DNA from: Phycisphaerae bacterium
GTDB taxonomy: Bacteria > Planctomycetota > Phycisphaerae > Phycisphaerales > SM1A02
Assembly (NCBI GenBank): GCA_016873275.1
Contig: VGXO01000010.1
Location: 1-64,000 of the forward strand
Length of the DNA: 64,000 nucleotides
Direction of reading: 5' to 3'
This document shows positions 13,820 to 22,379 of this stretch, piece after piece. The first letter of the stretch is position 1, and each line of letters opens with the position of its first letter. The notes under the pieces were generated by a model that did no database searches, was not told the origin of the DNA, and saw only the letters and a program-made list of their open reading frames with translations. A program made the position numbers and the translations under genes.

Positions 13820-15367
13820 GTGTTCTTCAGCCATCTCGCGACCGGGCTCGTCCGGGTCGCGAGCCCGCCGTGGATCGATCCAGTCGTCCGTGGTCTGTCG
13901 GATGACTCGCGCCTCGTCCGACCAGGTGAGCTCTTCGTCGCGCGACCAGGTCCGCGCGACGATGGCGCGCGGCACGTGCGCGACGCGATCGACCGCGGCG
14001 CCGTCGCGGTGATCGGTCCGCCGGGCGTCGCGCCCGGCGCCCTCGCGGGCGACCGGGTCGTCGCCGTCGGCGAGGCGGAGGTCGCGGCGATGCCCGCGGT
14101 GCTCGGCGAGGTCGCGGCACGGTTCTTCCGCCGTCCCAGCGAGCGGCTCGACCTGATCGGCGTGACCGGCACCAACGGGAAGACGACGGTCGCGTTCCTG
14201 ACCGCGCAGATCCTCTCGGCGGCGGGTCGGCGCACCGGGCTCATGGGCACGGTGATCACCGACGATGGCGCGACGCGGGCGCCATCGAGCCTGACGACTC
14301 CCGGCGCGATCGAGCTCCAGGACACGCTCGCCCGGATGGTCTCGCACGGTTGCACCGCCGCGTCGATCGAGGTCTCGAGCCACGCGCTCGACCAAGGTCG
14401 CGTCGCGGGAGTTCGCTTCCGCCGGGCGGTCTTCACGAACCTCACCGGCGACCACCTCGACTACCACGGCTCGATGGAGGCGTATGCCGCGGCGAAGCGG
14501 CGGCTCTTCCTCGCCCTGGATTCCTCGGGGCTCGCGATCGTCAACCTCGGCGACCCGATGGCGGAGTTCATGGTCGCGGGGATCGCGGCGCCGGTCCTCG
14601 GCTTCGCGGCGTGGGGAACGGGCGGCGCGACGGAGGCGGTCGCGGCGCGCTCGGCCGTGCGGGCCCGGCTCGGGGCGATGACGCCCTCGGGCACCGAGAT
14701 CCTCCTCGAGACGCCGTGGGGCGAGTCGACGCTCCGCGTGCCCCTCGTCGGTCGGCACAACGTGGAGAACGTGCTCGCGGCGATCAGCGTCGCGGGATCG
14801 CTCGGCGTCCCCTTCGCGGCGATCCTCGCGGCGGTCGCGTCGGCGAAGGCGCCGCCGGGGCGATTCGAGCCGGTCCCGGTGCCGGGCGGGCGCTTCACCG
14901 TCCTCGTCGACTATGCCCACACCGACGACGCGCTCCGCAATGCGCTCTCGGCACTTCGTCCGCTGCTCGCGCCGGGCTCCCGGCTCGTCGCGGTCTTCGG
15001 ATGCGGCGGCGACCGCGACCGCACCAAGCGTCCGCGCATGGCGGCGGTCGCCGCGGAGCTTGCCGACGAGGTCGTGATCACCTCGGACAATCCCCGCACC
15101 GAGGACCCCGAGGCGATCCTCGACGAGATCGCGGCGGGCCTGCCGAAGGGACGAGCCGGCGTGCGGCGGGAGGTCGATCGGGCGCGGGCGATCGAGCTCG
15201 CGATCGAGCATGCCCGCGAGGGCGACGTCGTGCTCATCGCGGGCAAGGGGCACGAGGACTACCAGATCGTGGGGCGCGAGAAGCGCGACTTCGACGACCG
15301 CCGCGTCGCGGCGGCGGCGATCGCGCGGCGGGGCGCGGGTGCGATGCAGGAGGCGGTGCTGGCGTGA
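13820..15367 (+). CDS. murE: UDP-MurNAc-tripeptide synthetase (meso-DAP-adding)
   Basis: 515 residues from a GTG start. It adds the third amino acid to UDP-MurNAc-L-Ala-D-Glu in the cytoplasm. The ATP loop GTNGKTT is at 117-123, and EVSSHAL and NLTGDHLDYHGSMEAYAAAK follow in order. The DNPR motif at 423-426 is the marker of meso-diaminopimelate rather than lysine specificity. This indicates DAP-type peptidoglycan, noteworthy because planctomycetes were long thought to lack a wall. It starts a murE-murF-mraY run. Confidence 0.97.
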   Translation: MFFSHLATGLVRVASPPWIDPVVRGLSDDSRLVRPGELFVARPGPRDDGARHVRDAIDRGAVAVIGPPGVAPGALAGDRVVAVGEAEVAAMPAVLGEVAARFFRRPSERLDLIGVTGTNGKTTVAFLTAQILSAAGRRTGLMGTVITDDGATRAPSSLTTPGAIELQDTLARMVSHGCTAASIEVSSHALDQGRVAGVRFRRAVFTNLTGDHLDYHGSMEAYAAAKRRLFLALDSSGLAIVNLGDPMAEFMVAGIAAPVLGFAAWGTGGATEAVAARSAVRARLGAMTPSGTEILLETPWGESTLRVPLVGRHNVENVLAAISVAGSLGVPFAAILAAVASAKAPPGRFEPVPVPGGRFTVLVDYAHTDDALRNALSALRPLLAPGSRLVAVFGCGGDRDRTKRPRMAAVAAELADEVVITSDNPRTEDPEAILDEIAAGLPKGRAGVRREVDRARAIELAIEHAREGDVVLIAGKGHEDYQIVGREKRDFDDRRVAAAAIARRGAGAMQEAVLA

Positions 15368-15410
15368 TCGAGGCGACGGCGGACCACCGCCGCGGAGCAG
15401 GAGGCTCGGC

Positions 15411-16955
15411 ATGGGAAGCACGCAGGAGATGGGCGGCGGCGAGGGCGGCGAGGGCGGCGAGTACGGCGAGTACGGCGGTCCGAGACTGACCCCCGCCTCG
15501 ATCGCCGAGGCGAGCGGTGGTCGCTGGCACGCCCCGCCCACCGCGGAGGGCGGGGCTCGGACGCTGCGCGGCGTCGGCATCGACTCGCGCGAGGACCTCG
15601 CGGGACGAGCGTTCCTCGCGGTGCGCGGCGACCGTCACGACGGTCATGGGTTCGTCGGCGCGGCGGTCGAGGCGGGCGCCGCGATGGTGATCGTCGAGGC
15701 GGCGGCGCTCGAGTCTGGCAAGGTCCCCTCGCTCCGCGTGCCGGTCCTCGCGGTGGACGACGCGCGGCGTGCCCTCACCCGGCTTGCCCGCGCCTGGCGG
15801 GCGGCGTTCCCGGGGCGCGTGATCGCGGTGACCGGCTCCTGCGGCAAGACCACCACGAAGCGCCTGATCCACGCGGCGCTCTCGACGCGGCTTCGCGGCA
15901 GCGCGTCCCCCAAGAGCTTCAACAACGACCTCGGCGTGCCGCTGACGCTCCTCGCGGCGGCGGGCTCCGACGACTACGTCGTGGTCGAGGTGGGCACGAA
16001 TCGACCGGGCGAGATCGCGATGCTCGCCGAGGTGGTGCGACCGCACGTTGGCGTGATCACCATGGTCGGGCACGCGCACCTTGAGGAGCTCGGATCCCTC
16101 GAGGGCGTGGCGGCGGAGAAGAGCTCGCTCCTCGACCGCCTCGCCTCGCCGGCGATCGCGGTGATCCGCGCCGATGGCGGGCTCCTCGAGAGCGCCGTGG
16201 CGAGCCGGCGCGGTCGGCTCGGCGGCGTGATCCGCTTCGGCGACCGCGCGGGCGCCGACGTGCGGATGACCGACCGGCGCGTCGAGGGCGAGGGGCAGGT
16301 CGTCTCGCTCGCGGATGGTCGTCGCCTGCGGCTCCGCCTCGACGGCACCCACAACGCCCTCAACGCCCTCGCGGCGGTCGCGGTCGCGGACCGGCTGGGA
16401 ATCCCCTTCGAGCCGGTCGCCCGGGCGCTCGAGTCGGTCGAGGCGACCGACCGCCGCCTCGAGGTGCGCACCGTCGGGGCGCTTCGGGTCCTCGACGACG
16501 CATACAACGCGAACCCGGACTCGATGAGCGCGGCGCTCGAGACGCTCGTCGAGCGGGTCGGTCGCGGTCCGGCGGCGGTCGTGCTCGGCGACATGCTCGA
16601 GCTCGGACCGCTTGGACCGGAGGCGCACCGCCGGCTCGGGCGGCTCGTCGGATCGCTCGCCCGCCGGATCGACCTCCGCCGGGTGGTGCTCGTGGGACCG
16701 CTCTCCGCCCATGCGGCGCGGGAGTGCGCGGGACTCGTCGAGTGCCCGGTCGAGCACCACGCCGCCGCGGCGCCGGAGATCGCCGCGTCGCTCCGCCGCG
16801 AGCTGCCGGCGGGGACGACCATCCTGCTCAAGGCGTCCCGCGGGATCGGGCTCGACCGGATCGGCGGATGGCTCGCGCCACCCGACCAGATGCCGACCTC
16901 GCCGCCCGAGGTCGAGCTCGTCACGCCAGCCGCCGCGGCGGTCGCTCGGGATTGA
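15411..16955 (+). CDS. murF: UDP-MurNAc-tripeptide:D-Ala-D-Ala ligase
   Basis: 514 residues. It completes the UDP-MurNAc-pentapeptide. The ATP loop GSCGKTTTK starts at residue 142, followed by SFNNDLGVP, EVGTNRPGEI and the substrate-site YNANPDSM. The ATG at 15411 has an aggagg 8 nt upstream, which decides the start. Longer frames upstream run into murE. An unusual Gly/Glu-rich stretch GGGEGGEGGEYGEYGG (about residues 8-23) encoded by short tandem repeats precedes the Mur domain and has no counterpart in the family. Confidence 0.96.
   Translation: MGSTQEMGGGEGGEGGEYGEYGGPRLTPASIAEASGGRWHAPPTAEGGARTLRGVGIDSREDLAGRAFLAVRGDRHDGHGFVGAAVEAGAAMVIVEAAALESGKVPSLRVPVLAVDDARRALTRLARAWRAAFPGRVIAVTGSCGKTTTKRLIHAALSTRLRGSASPKSFNNDLGVPLTLLAAAGSDDYVVVEVGTNRPGEIAMLAEVVRPHVGVITMVGHAHLEELGSLEGVAAEKSSLLDRLASPAIAVIRADGGLLESAVASRRGRLGGVIRFGDRAGADVRMTDRRVEGEGQVVSLADGRRLRLRLDGTHNALNALAAVAVADRLGIPFEPVARALESVEATDRRLEVRTVGALRVLDDAYNANPDSMSAALETLVERVGRGPAAVVLGDMLELGPLGPEAHRRLGRLVGSLARRIDLRRVVLVGPLSAHAARECAGLVECPVEHHAAAAPEIAASLRRELPAGTTILLKASRGIGLDRIGGWLAPPDQMPTSPPEVELVTPAAAAVARD
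15430..15478 (+). repeat. Short tandem repeats (ggcgagggc / ggcgagtac) in murF 5' end
   Basis: Tandem 9-bp units, ggcgagggc then ggcgagtac variants, encode the Gly-Glu-rich leader of MurF. Nine-base units keep the frame, so copy-number changes would alter the leader length only. Confidence 0.7.
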
Positions 16956-16968
16956 CCCGTCGAGACGC

Positions 16969-16990
16969 GAACGGTCGATGACGACCGTTC
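16969..16990 (+). promoter_or_regulatory. Perfect 9-bp hairpin between murF and mraY
   Basis: gaacggtcg (16969-16977), loop atga, then cgaccgttc (16982-16990). It begins 14 bp after the murF stop and ends 18 bp before the mraY ATG. There is no T tract, so an intercistronic stabiliser or translation-modulating hairpin is likelier than a terminator. Confidence 0.5.
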
Positions 16991-17008
16991 CCTCGATTGT
17001 CCGCGGCG

Positions 17009-18199
17009 ATGCTCTACAACCTCGTCGACAGCCTCCAGAATCAGCTTGCCGACTGGGGACTGCTCTGGCTCGTCCAGGTGGTCTTCCAGCTCGAGTTCCG
17101 CGCCTTCGCGGCGACGCTCGGCGCGTTCGTCCTCGTCCTCGCGATCGGTCCGGGCAGCATCCGCTGGCTGCGTCGGCAGAAGGTGGGGGACCAGCCGGAG
17201 TTCCACCGCGCCGACCTCAACGAGATCATGAAGGGGAAGAGCGGGACGCCGACCATGGGCGGGCTCTTCCTCTGCGGGGCGATCCTCCTGTCGATCCTCC
17301 TCTTCGCGGACCTCCAAAGCCGCCTCGTGCAGCTCTCGATCGCGGTCGTCGCGTGGCTCGCGGTCCTCGGCGCGGTGGATGATTGGGCGAAGCTGCATGC
17401 GTCGCGACGCCAGCCCGGCTCGCGCGATGGCTTGGTCGCGTGGGAGAAGCTCCTCTTCCAGCTCGGGCTCGGGCTGGTCGTCGGCTACTTCCTGCACCGC
17501 CAGCTCGTCGCGACGGCGCCCGAGATGCTCGTCGTGAACCTTCCCTTCCAGCGGACCTTCGAGCCGATCGCGTCCTCCGAGGCGATGCTGCAGGCGCCGC
17601 CGGTCTCCCCCGGGCTCTGGTCGATCCCCGTCTGGGTGTTCGTGCCCTTCGCGGCGATCTGGATCGCCTTCTGGTCGAACGCGGTGAACCTCACCGACGG
17701 AATGGATGGTCTCGCCGGCGGGTCGCTGGCGGTCTCCGCGATCGCCCTGATGGTCCTTGGGTTCATCGCCGGCTCCTCCCGGGCGTCCTACTACCTGCTC
17801 GTGCCGCACATTCCAGGCGCCGGCGAGCTGATGGTCGTCTCCGCGGCGATGGCGGGAGGCTGCCTCGGGTTCCTGTGGTTCAACACGAAGCCCGCGCAGG
17901 TCTTCATGGGCGACACCGGCTCGCTTCCCCTCGGCGGGATGCTGGGCTTCGTCTCGCTCGCGCTTCGCCAGGAGGTGCTGATGCTCCTCGTCGGCATCGT
18001 CTTCGTGCTGGAGCTCGCGAGCGTGGTGATGCAGGTCGGCTTCTTCAAGTGGACCAAGGGACGCCGCATCTTCCGCTGCGCTCCGATCCACCATCACTTC
18101 CAGCTCGGCGGCTGGAGCGAGCAGCAGGTGGTGACCCGCTTCTGGCTGATCACCACCGTGATGACGATGCTCGCGCTCGCCTCGATCAAGCTGCGCTGA
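17009..18199 (+). CDS. mraY: Phospho-MurNAc-pentapeptide translocase
   Basis: 396 residues from the ATG at 17009 (a TTG at 16997 would add four residues). This polytopic inner-membrane enzyme attaches phospho-MurNAc-pentapeptide to undecaprenyl phosphate to make lipid I. Visible signatures include SGTPTMGG, the catalytic Asp pair AVDDWAKL, NAVNLTDGMDGLAGG, the metal-binding FMGDTGSLPLGG, and the C-terminal APIHHHFQLGGWSE. About ten hydrophobic helices are present. The usual next dcw genes (murD, ftsW, murG) do not follow. The neighbour is a convergent pseudouridine synthase, so the dcw cluster is split here. Confidence 0.96.
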   Translation: MLYNLVDSLQNQLADWGLLWLVQVVFQLEFRAFAATLGAFVLVLAIGPGSIRWLRRQKVGDQPEFHRADLNEIMKGKSGTPTMGGLFLCGAILLSILLFADLQSRLVQLSIAVVAWLAVLGAVDDWAKLHASRRQPGSRDGLVAWEKLLFQLGLGLVVGYFLHRQLVATAPEMLVVNLPFQRTFEPIASSEAMLQAPPVSPGLWSIPVWVFVPFAAIWIAFWSNAVNLTDGMDGLAGGSLAVSAIALMVLGFIAGSSRASYYLLVPHIPGAGELMVVSAAMAGGCLGFLWFNTKPAQVFMGDTGSLPLGGMLGFVSLALRQEVLMLLVGIVFVLELASVVMQVGFFKWTKGRRIFRCAPIHHHFQLGGWSEQQVVTRFWLITTVMTMLALASIKLR

Positions 18200-18208
18200 C
18201 CCGGCGCC

Positions 18209-19411
18209 TCACCCGCGTGGAAGTCCTGCCGCCTCCGGGGAGACGAGGCATCCGGTCCAGCGGAAGGTGCCCCAGCCGGCGCCCTCCGCGTCGGCGGCGC
18301 GGCGGAGCCTCTCGATCGCCTCGCGCATGTCCGGTCGAAGCGGCGCCTGGAAGACGCAGGGCTCGGCGGTGATCGGGTGCTCGAAGGCGAGGTACGCCGC
18401 GTGCAGCGCCTGCCGGGCGAGGATCGGTCGGGTCAGGTCGTCGCCGGGCAGGCGGGAGGACGCCGGAAGATCGCCGACGAGGAGGTGACGCCCGCCGTAC
18501 ATGTCGTCGCCCACGATCGGATAGCCGCGATGGGAGAGGTGGACGCGGATCTGGTGCGTCCGCCCCGTCCGCAGGTCGAGCTCGAGCAGCGCGAAGCCCC
18601 GCCACGACGCGATCGTGCGGTAGAGCGTGACCGCGGACTTCCCGAGCGAGTCGTGCCGCACCGCGTACTTCTCGCGCTGCGTGGGATGCTTCCCGAGCGG
18701 CATGTCGATGACGTCGGCGGAGGGCTCGGGGTTTCCCTGCACGAGGGCGAGGTAGCGCTTCTGCACGCGGCGCTGCTCGAACTGCTTGGCGAGCCGCCAG
18801 TGGGCGAGGTCGCTCTTCGCGACCGCCATCACTCCCGAGGTGAACCGATCGAGACGGTGCACGACGCCCGGTCGCGCGGCGTCCTCGCCGACGCTGCTGA
18901 GCCCGCCGCCGGAGTGCTGGAAGTGCCAGACGAGCCCGTTGAGGAGCGTCCCGCGCTTGTTGCCTCGCGCCGGATGGACGATCAGGTTCGGCTGCTTGTC
19001 GAGGATGACGAGGTGCTCGTCCTCGAACAGGATGTCGAGGGGGATCTCCTCCGCCGGCATCTCCTTGGTGGGCGGCGGGGGCAGCACCGCCGCGACCTCG
19101 TCCTCCGCCCGCAGCTTGGTGCTCGCCTTCGCGGCGCGACCGTTCACCGTGACGGCGCCCTCGGCGATCAGCCGCTGCAGCGCGGTGCGGCTCAGGAAGG
19201 GAATGCGGTCGGTGAGGTAGAGGTCGAGCCGCTTCTCGATGCCGGCGCCGACGCGGAACCGCGCGGTGATCGCGTCCTCGGCGGCATCACCCTCGGCGAT
19301 CGCCTCATGGAGCGCGAGGAGCGCGTCGCGATCGACCTTGCCGCCGGCGCCGACGAGCGGACCGCTCGGCTCGGTCGGACGGTCGTCCTCGTCGCTCGTC
19401 ACCCCGCTCAC
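18209..19411 (-). CDS. RluD/RluA-family 23S rRNA pseudouridine synthase
   Basis: 400 residues. The N-terminal 50 residues are a variable acidic extension. An S4 RNA-binding domain follows (about 55-115, LDLYLTDRIPFLSRTALQRLIAEGAVTVNG), then the catalytic domain with HRLDRFTSG, whose Asp is the catalytic residue, and RTGRTHQIRVHL near residue 300. Family members modify 23S rRNA (RluD: helix 69), but paralogue specificity is not readable here. The start codon overlaps the stop of the upstream gene by 4 bp (19408-19411), giving translational coupling. Confidence 0.93.
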   Translation of the reverse strand: MSGVTSDEDDRPTEPSGPLVGAGGKVDRDALLALHEAIAEGDAAEDAITARFRVGAGIEKRLDLYLTDRIPFLSRTALQRLIAEGAVTVNGRAAKASTKLRAEDEVAAVLPPPPTKEMPAEEIPLDILFEDEHLVILDKQPNLIVHPARGNKRGTLLNGLVWHFQHSGGGLSSVGEDAARPGVVHRLDRFTSGVMAVAKSDLAHWRLAKQFEQRRVQKRYLALVQGNPEPSADVIDMPLGKHPTQREKYAVRHDSLGKSAVTLYRTIASWRGFALLELDLRTGRTHQIRVHLSHRGYPIVGDDMYGGRHLLVGDLPASSRLPGDDLTRPILARQALHAAYLAFEHPITAEPCVFQAPLRPDMREAIERLRRAADAEGAGWGTFRWTGCLVSPEAAGLPRG

Positions 19412-20316
19412 GCGCCAGGCGGCGTCGCCGGAGCGTCAGGCTCCGAAGGCGACGCGGGAGCCTCGGGCGCGGGCGCCGCGGGGTCCGGAGTCGGGGGGGC
19501 GGCGGGGGCTTCGCTCGCGGGCGACTCGGCGGCGGGCGCCGTCGCGCCCTCGGGCGCCGCGGGCGGCGTCGGGGGACTCATCAGGTCGCGCAGGAGGTCA
19601 TCCGCGATCGCGGGCGAGAGCGGCGTCAGCGTCTCCCGCGCCGGCAGCGACGCCTGCGAGGGGATCGCCGCGGCGGTCGCGAGTCCCGGCAGCTCCTCGA
19701 TCCGGCGGTTGCTCCACGCGACCACCGCCGGGAAGCGATCCCCGGCGATCTCCCGACCCTTCTCGAGGAACGCCTTCGCCGCGTCGAGTTCGCCGCGGCA
19801 CTCCGCGACCGCGGCGCGACCGAAGTACGCCGACATCAGCATCGGGGCGCGGGTGCCGCTGGGATCGGGTCCGAGCGACTCGACCGCCGCGATCGCGCTG
19901 CGATAGGAGGCGTCGGCGGCGTCGAGGAACTCCGTGCGGCTCGAGGGATCGAGGCGGTAGTCGGGCTGATCGGTGGTGCGGTCGAACCGCACCCCGCTCT
20001 GCACGGAGCTCAGGTAGCGGTCGCCCGCGGAGAGGTGGGCGAGCACCGGCACCGCGTCGATGCCGGCGTGGCGCGTCGCGACCTCGAGGTAGCTCACGGG
20101 GAGGTTCGCCGCGACGAGCTCCGTCCATGCCGCGTCGCGGGACTCCTGGCGGCGCTGCTGCCAGATGTTCCAGCCGAGCCATCCGAGCAGGAGGATCAGG
20201 ACGAGCAGCAGCCAGTTGAGACCCTTCGTCTTGAGCCAGGTCAGGAACTCCTCGTTCAGCCGGCTCTCGGAGAGGTCGCTCTCCTTGATCTGGGTCAGGC
20301 GGTTGTTGCGGTCCAT
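19408..20316 (-). CDS. Membrane-anchored TPR-like protein with Ala/Pro-rich tail
   Basis: 302 residues. A cytoplasmic N-terminus of about 33 residues precedes one hydrophobic helix at about 34-52 (LNWLLLVLILLLGWLGWNIW) ending in QQRR. A periplasmic helical domain (about 60-215) follows, with repeat-like segments resembling the YfgM/Tol-pal-like TPR fold. The last 85 residues are almost entirely Ala, Pro, Glu and Ser, a flexible spacer such as one crossing peptidoglycan. YfgM-like proteins assist the SecYEG translocon, which is a possible but unproven role. It is translationally coupled to the pseudouridine synthase. Confidence 0.75.
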   Translation of the reverse strand: MDRNNRLTQIKESDLSESRLNEEFLTWLKTKGLNWLLLVLILLLGWLGWNIWQQRRQESRDAAWTELVAANLPVSYLEVATRHAGIDAVPVLAHLSAGDRYLSSVQSGVRFDRTTDQPDYRLDPSSRTEFLDAADASYRSAIAAVESLGPDPSGTRAPMLMSAYFGRAAVAECRGELDAAKAFLEKGREIAGDRFPAVVAWSNRRIEELPGLATAAAIPSQASLPARETLTPLSPAIADDLLRDLMSPPTPPAAPEGATAPAAESPASEAPAAPPTPDPAAPAPEAPASPSEPDAPATPPGA

Positions 20317-20409
20317 GGGCGGGGCACTCGGGACGGGACGTCGGGAGGGACCGCCGCGCGGTCCGGGTGGGGCGGAAGGCGGACAGTGTAGGGACGCTCC
20401 CTCGGGCGG

Positions 20410-21393
20410 TCAGCGGGCGTGGAGCATCCGCAGCGACTCGCCGATCCGACCAAGGCACGCCTCAAGGTGGGCGGCGCCACCCTCCGACCGCGAGAAGGCG
20501 GGCGCGGTCGCCGCCATGAGGAGCCGCCGAATCGCGGCGAGGCGGGCATGGTTGGAGCCGTTCGAGAGCCCGATCGCCCGGCGGGCAGCGGCGATCGACT
20601 TCACCGGCGGGTGCCCGGCGATCCGGTCGGGGCGGGTCCAGTGGAGGCGCTCGAGATAGACCGCATCCTCGGTCCAGTGCCCGGCATGGACCTCGGCGAA
20701 GTCGATGAGGCAGACCTCGCCCTCCTCCGAGAGCGGTCGGCGGGTCATCGCGTTGCCCGGATGCAGGTCGCCGTGGACCCACTCCCTCGGCGCCCGGGCG
20801 GTCCACTCCGGCTCGAGCGTCGGGATCGCCCGCTCGACCTCGCGGAGCGAGTCGTTCCACTCCTTGGCGTGCGCTGGTCGCAGGTCCTTGAGCCTCGATC
20901 GCGCCCGCTCGAGGAGCGGAGCCCACGGCTCCTCCGCGCGGGGCGGATCGACCGCGTGGAGCGAGGCGGCGTGGGCGAAGGCGGCGGCGGCGCGGGCGAT
21001 GCGCTCGATGAAGCTCGGCTGCCAGGAGAGGGCGAGCGGACCATGCGGCAGATGCTCGAGGACGACCCACGCGAGGTCGTAGCCGCCGAGCTCCTCGCCG
21101 CCGGCGAGGAGTCGGGGGAAGTGGGGGGATGAGACCGCCTGCAGCCGGCGGAGCCAGCGCAGCTCCCGAGGATGCACCGGCAGCTTCAGGACGACCTGCG
21201 GCGGACCGTCGGCGTCCTTCCATGCGGCGCGACCGGTCGCGGCGCCGCCGCGCTGCCAGTCGGTCCGGAACCACGCGATCGATCCGAGGCGACCTCCGCA
21301 GGCGGCGACGAGCGTCGGCTCGAGCAGCGCCGCGAGATCATGCGGCGACGCCGCGGACGAGGGCTCGAAGTCTCCGGAGTCCGACTGCTGCAT
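20410..21393 (-). CDS. Phosphotransferase-fold (APH-like) protein
   Basis: 327 residues with the aminoglycoside-phosphotransferase/choline-kinase fold. The ATP-lobe lysine lies in VVLKLPVHPRELRWLR (about 68-83). The catalytic loop WVHGDLHPGNAM (about 207-218) carries the proposed catalytic Asp, and the metal-binding LIDFAEVHAG (about 231-240) follows. The family phosphorylates hydroxyl groups on aminoglycosides, choline, sugars or amino acids. With no resistance genes nearby, a housekeeping kinase is the better guess. The ATG at 21393 was chosen because the frame further upstream is an Arg-rich shadow. Confidence 0.85.
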   Translation of the reverse strand: MQQSDSGDFEPSSAASPHDLAALLEPTLVAACGGRLGSIAWFRTDWQRGGAATGRAAWKDADGPPQVVLKLPVHPRELRWLRRLQAVSSPHFPRLLAGGEELGGYDLAWVVLEHLPHGPLALSWQPSFIERIARAAAAFAHAASLHAVDPPRAEEPWAPLLERARSRLKDLRPAHAKEWNDSLREVERAIPTLEPEWTARAPREWVHGDLHPGNAMTRRPLSEEGEVCLIDFAEVHAGHWTEDAVYLERLHWTRPDRIAGHPPVKSIAAARRAIGLSNGSNHARLAAIRRLLMAATAPAFSRSEGGAAHLEACLGRIGESLRMLHAR

Positions 21394-21471
21394 CAGGGGC
21401 GACCCGACGAGGCGGCGTGGCGAACGGAGTGTACGCCTCGCGGTCGATGCATCCTCCGCTACGCTCGGGCG

Positions 21472-22344
21472 ATGCGCCGCCGCCTCATCGCGATCGACCT
21501 CGACGGGACGCTCCTCTCGCCCGGCGGGGGCGTGTCGGCGGCGAACGTCCGGGCGGTCGCCGCGGCGGTCGAGGCGGGGCACCGGGTGGTGATCGCGACC
21601 GGGCGATCATGGCTCGAGTGCCGCGAGGCGGTCGAGGCGCTCCGCGGGTCGATGGGCGACGCGGACGCGGTGATCGGCGCCGGCGGCGCGATCATCTCGA
21701 GCTTCCTCGACGGGCGCACCCGCTGGCGGGCGGCGATCGATCCGGAGCTCGCGACGCTCGCGTCGCGGACCTTCCTCCGCCACGATCATCCGGCGCAGCT
21801 GCTGCAGGATCCGGACGGGGCGGGCGTGGACTACCTCCTCGTCGGCGAGGAGCTCGACCCCACCATGCACTGGTGGCTCGAGCGGTACCGCCATCGGACG
21901 GCGCTTCATCGCGAGGTCCCCGACGCGGCGCATCTCGGCGACACGGTGCGGGTGGGGACGATCCTGTGGCCCGAGCGGATGGGAGAGATGGTCGCGCAGC
22001 TCCGCGAGGAGGTCGGGCGGCGGCTGGTGATCCATCACTGGGCGGCGGGACCCACCGGCGACCACCGGGCGACGCCGCCGGAGCTCGTCGAGGTCTTCGC
22101 GCCGACCGTCGACAAGTGGACGGCGATCCTGCGGCTCTGCGGGGAGTGGTCGATCGATCCCGGGGAGGTCGTCGCGATCGGCGATGGGGCGAACGACCTC
22201 GGCATGATCGCGCACGCGGGGGTCGGCATCGCGATGGCGAACGCGGATCCCCGCGTGCTGGCGGTCGCGAAGGCGCGGACCGCCCGGCATGACCGCGACG
22301 GCGTCGCCGAGGCGATCGCGCAGGTCCTCGCCGGGCGGCTCTGA
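21472..22344 (+). CDS. HAD-superfamily phosphatase, Cof/SPP type
   Basis: 290 residues. HAD motif I IDLDGTLL (residues about 7-14, nucleophile first Asp), motif II VIATGRSW, a Lys in VFAPTVDKWTAI serving as motif III, and motif IV IGDGANDLGMI are all present, with a C2-type cap between about 85 and 200. Such Cof-type enzymes dephosphorylate sugar phosphates, FMN or PLP. Substrate unknown. The ATG at 21472 removes a long non-homologous upstream frame. Confidence 0.9.
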   Translation: MRRRLIAIDLDGTLLSPGGGVSAANVRAVAAAVEAGHRVVIATGRSWLECREAVEALRGSMGDADAVIGAGGAIISSFLDGRTRWRAAIDPELATLASRTFLRHDHPAQLLQDPDGAGVDYLLVGEELDPTMHWWLERYRHRTALHREVPDAAHLGDTVRVGTILWPERMGEMVAQLREEVGRRLVIHHWAAGPTGDHRATPPELVEVFAPTVDKWTAILRLCGEWSIDPGEVVAIGDGANDLGMIAHAGVGIAMANADPRVLAVAKARTARHDRDGVAEAIAQVLAGRL

Positions 22345-22379
22345 GCCGGTGCGGCGACGGCGACTCGTACAATCGCGGC

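Noticed and set aside
12007-14445. 812-codon open frame on the minus strand
   Set aside because: Antisense to the HExxH gene, queA and murE, which have clear family motifs. The composition is typical of a shadow frame.
20410-21393. Aminoglycoside resistance gene
   Set aside because: The fold fits phosphotransferases generally. It sits among housekeeping genes and has no mobile context.
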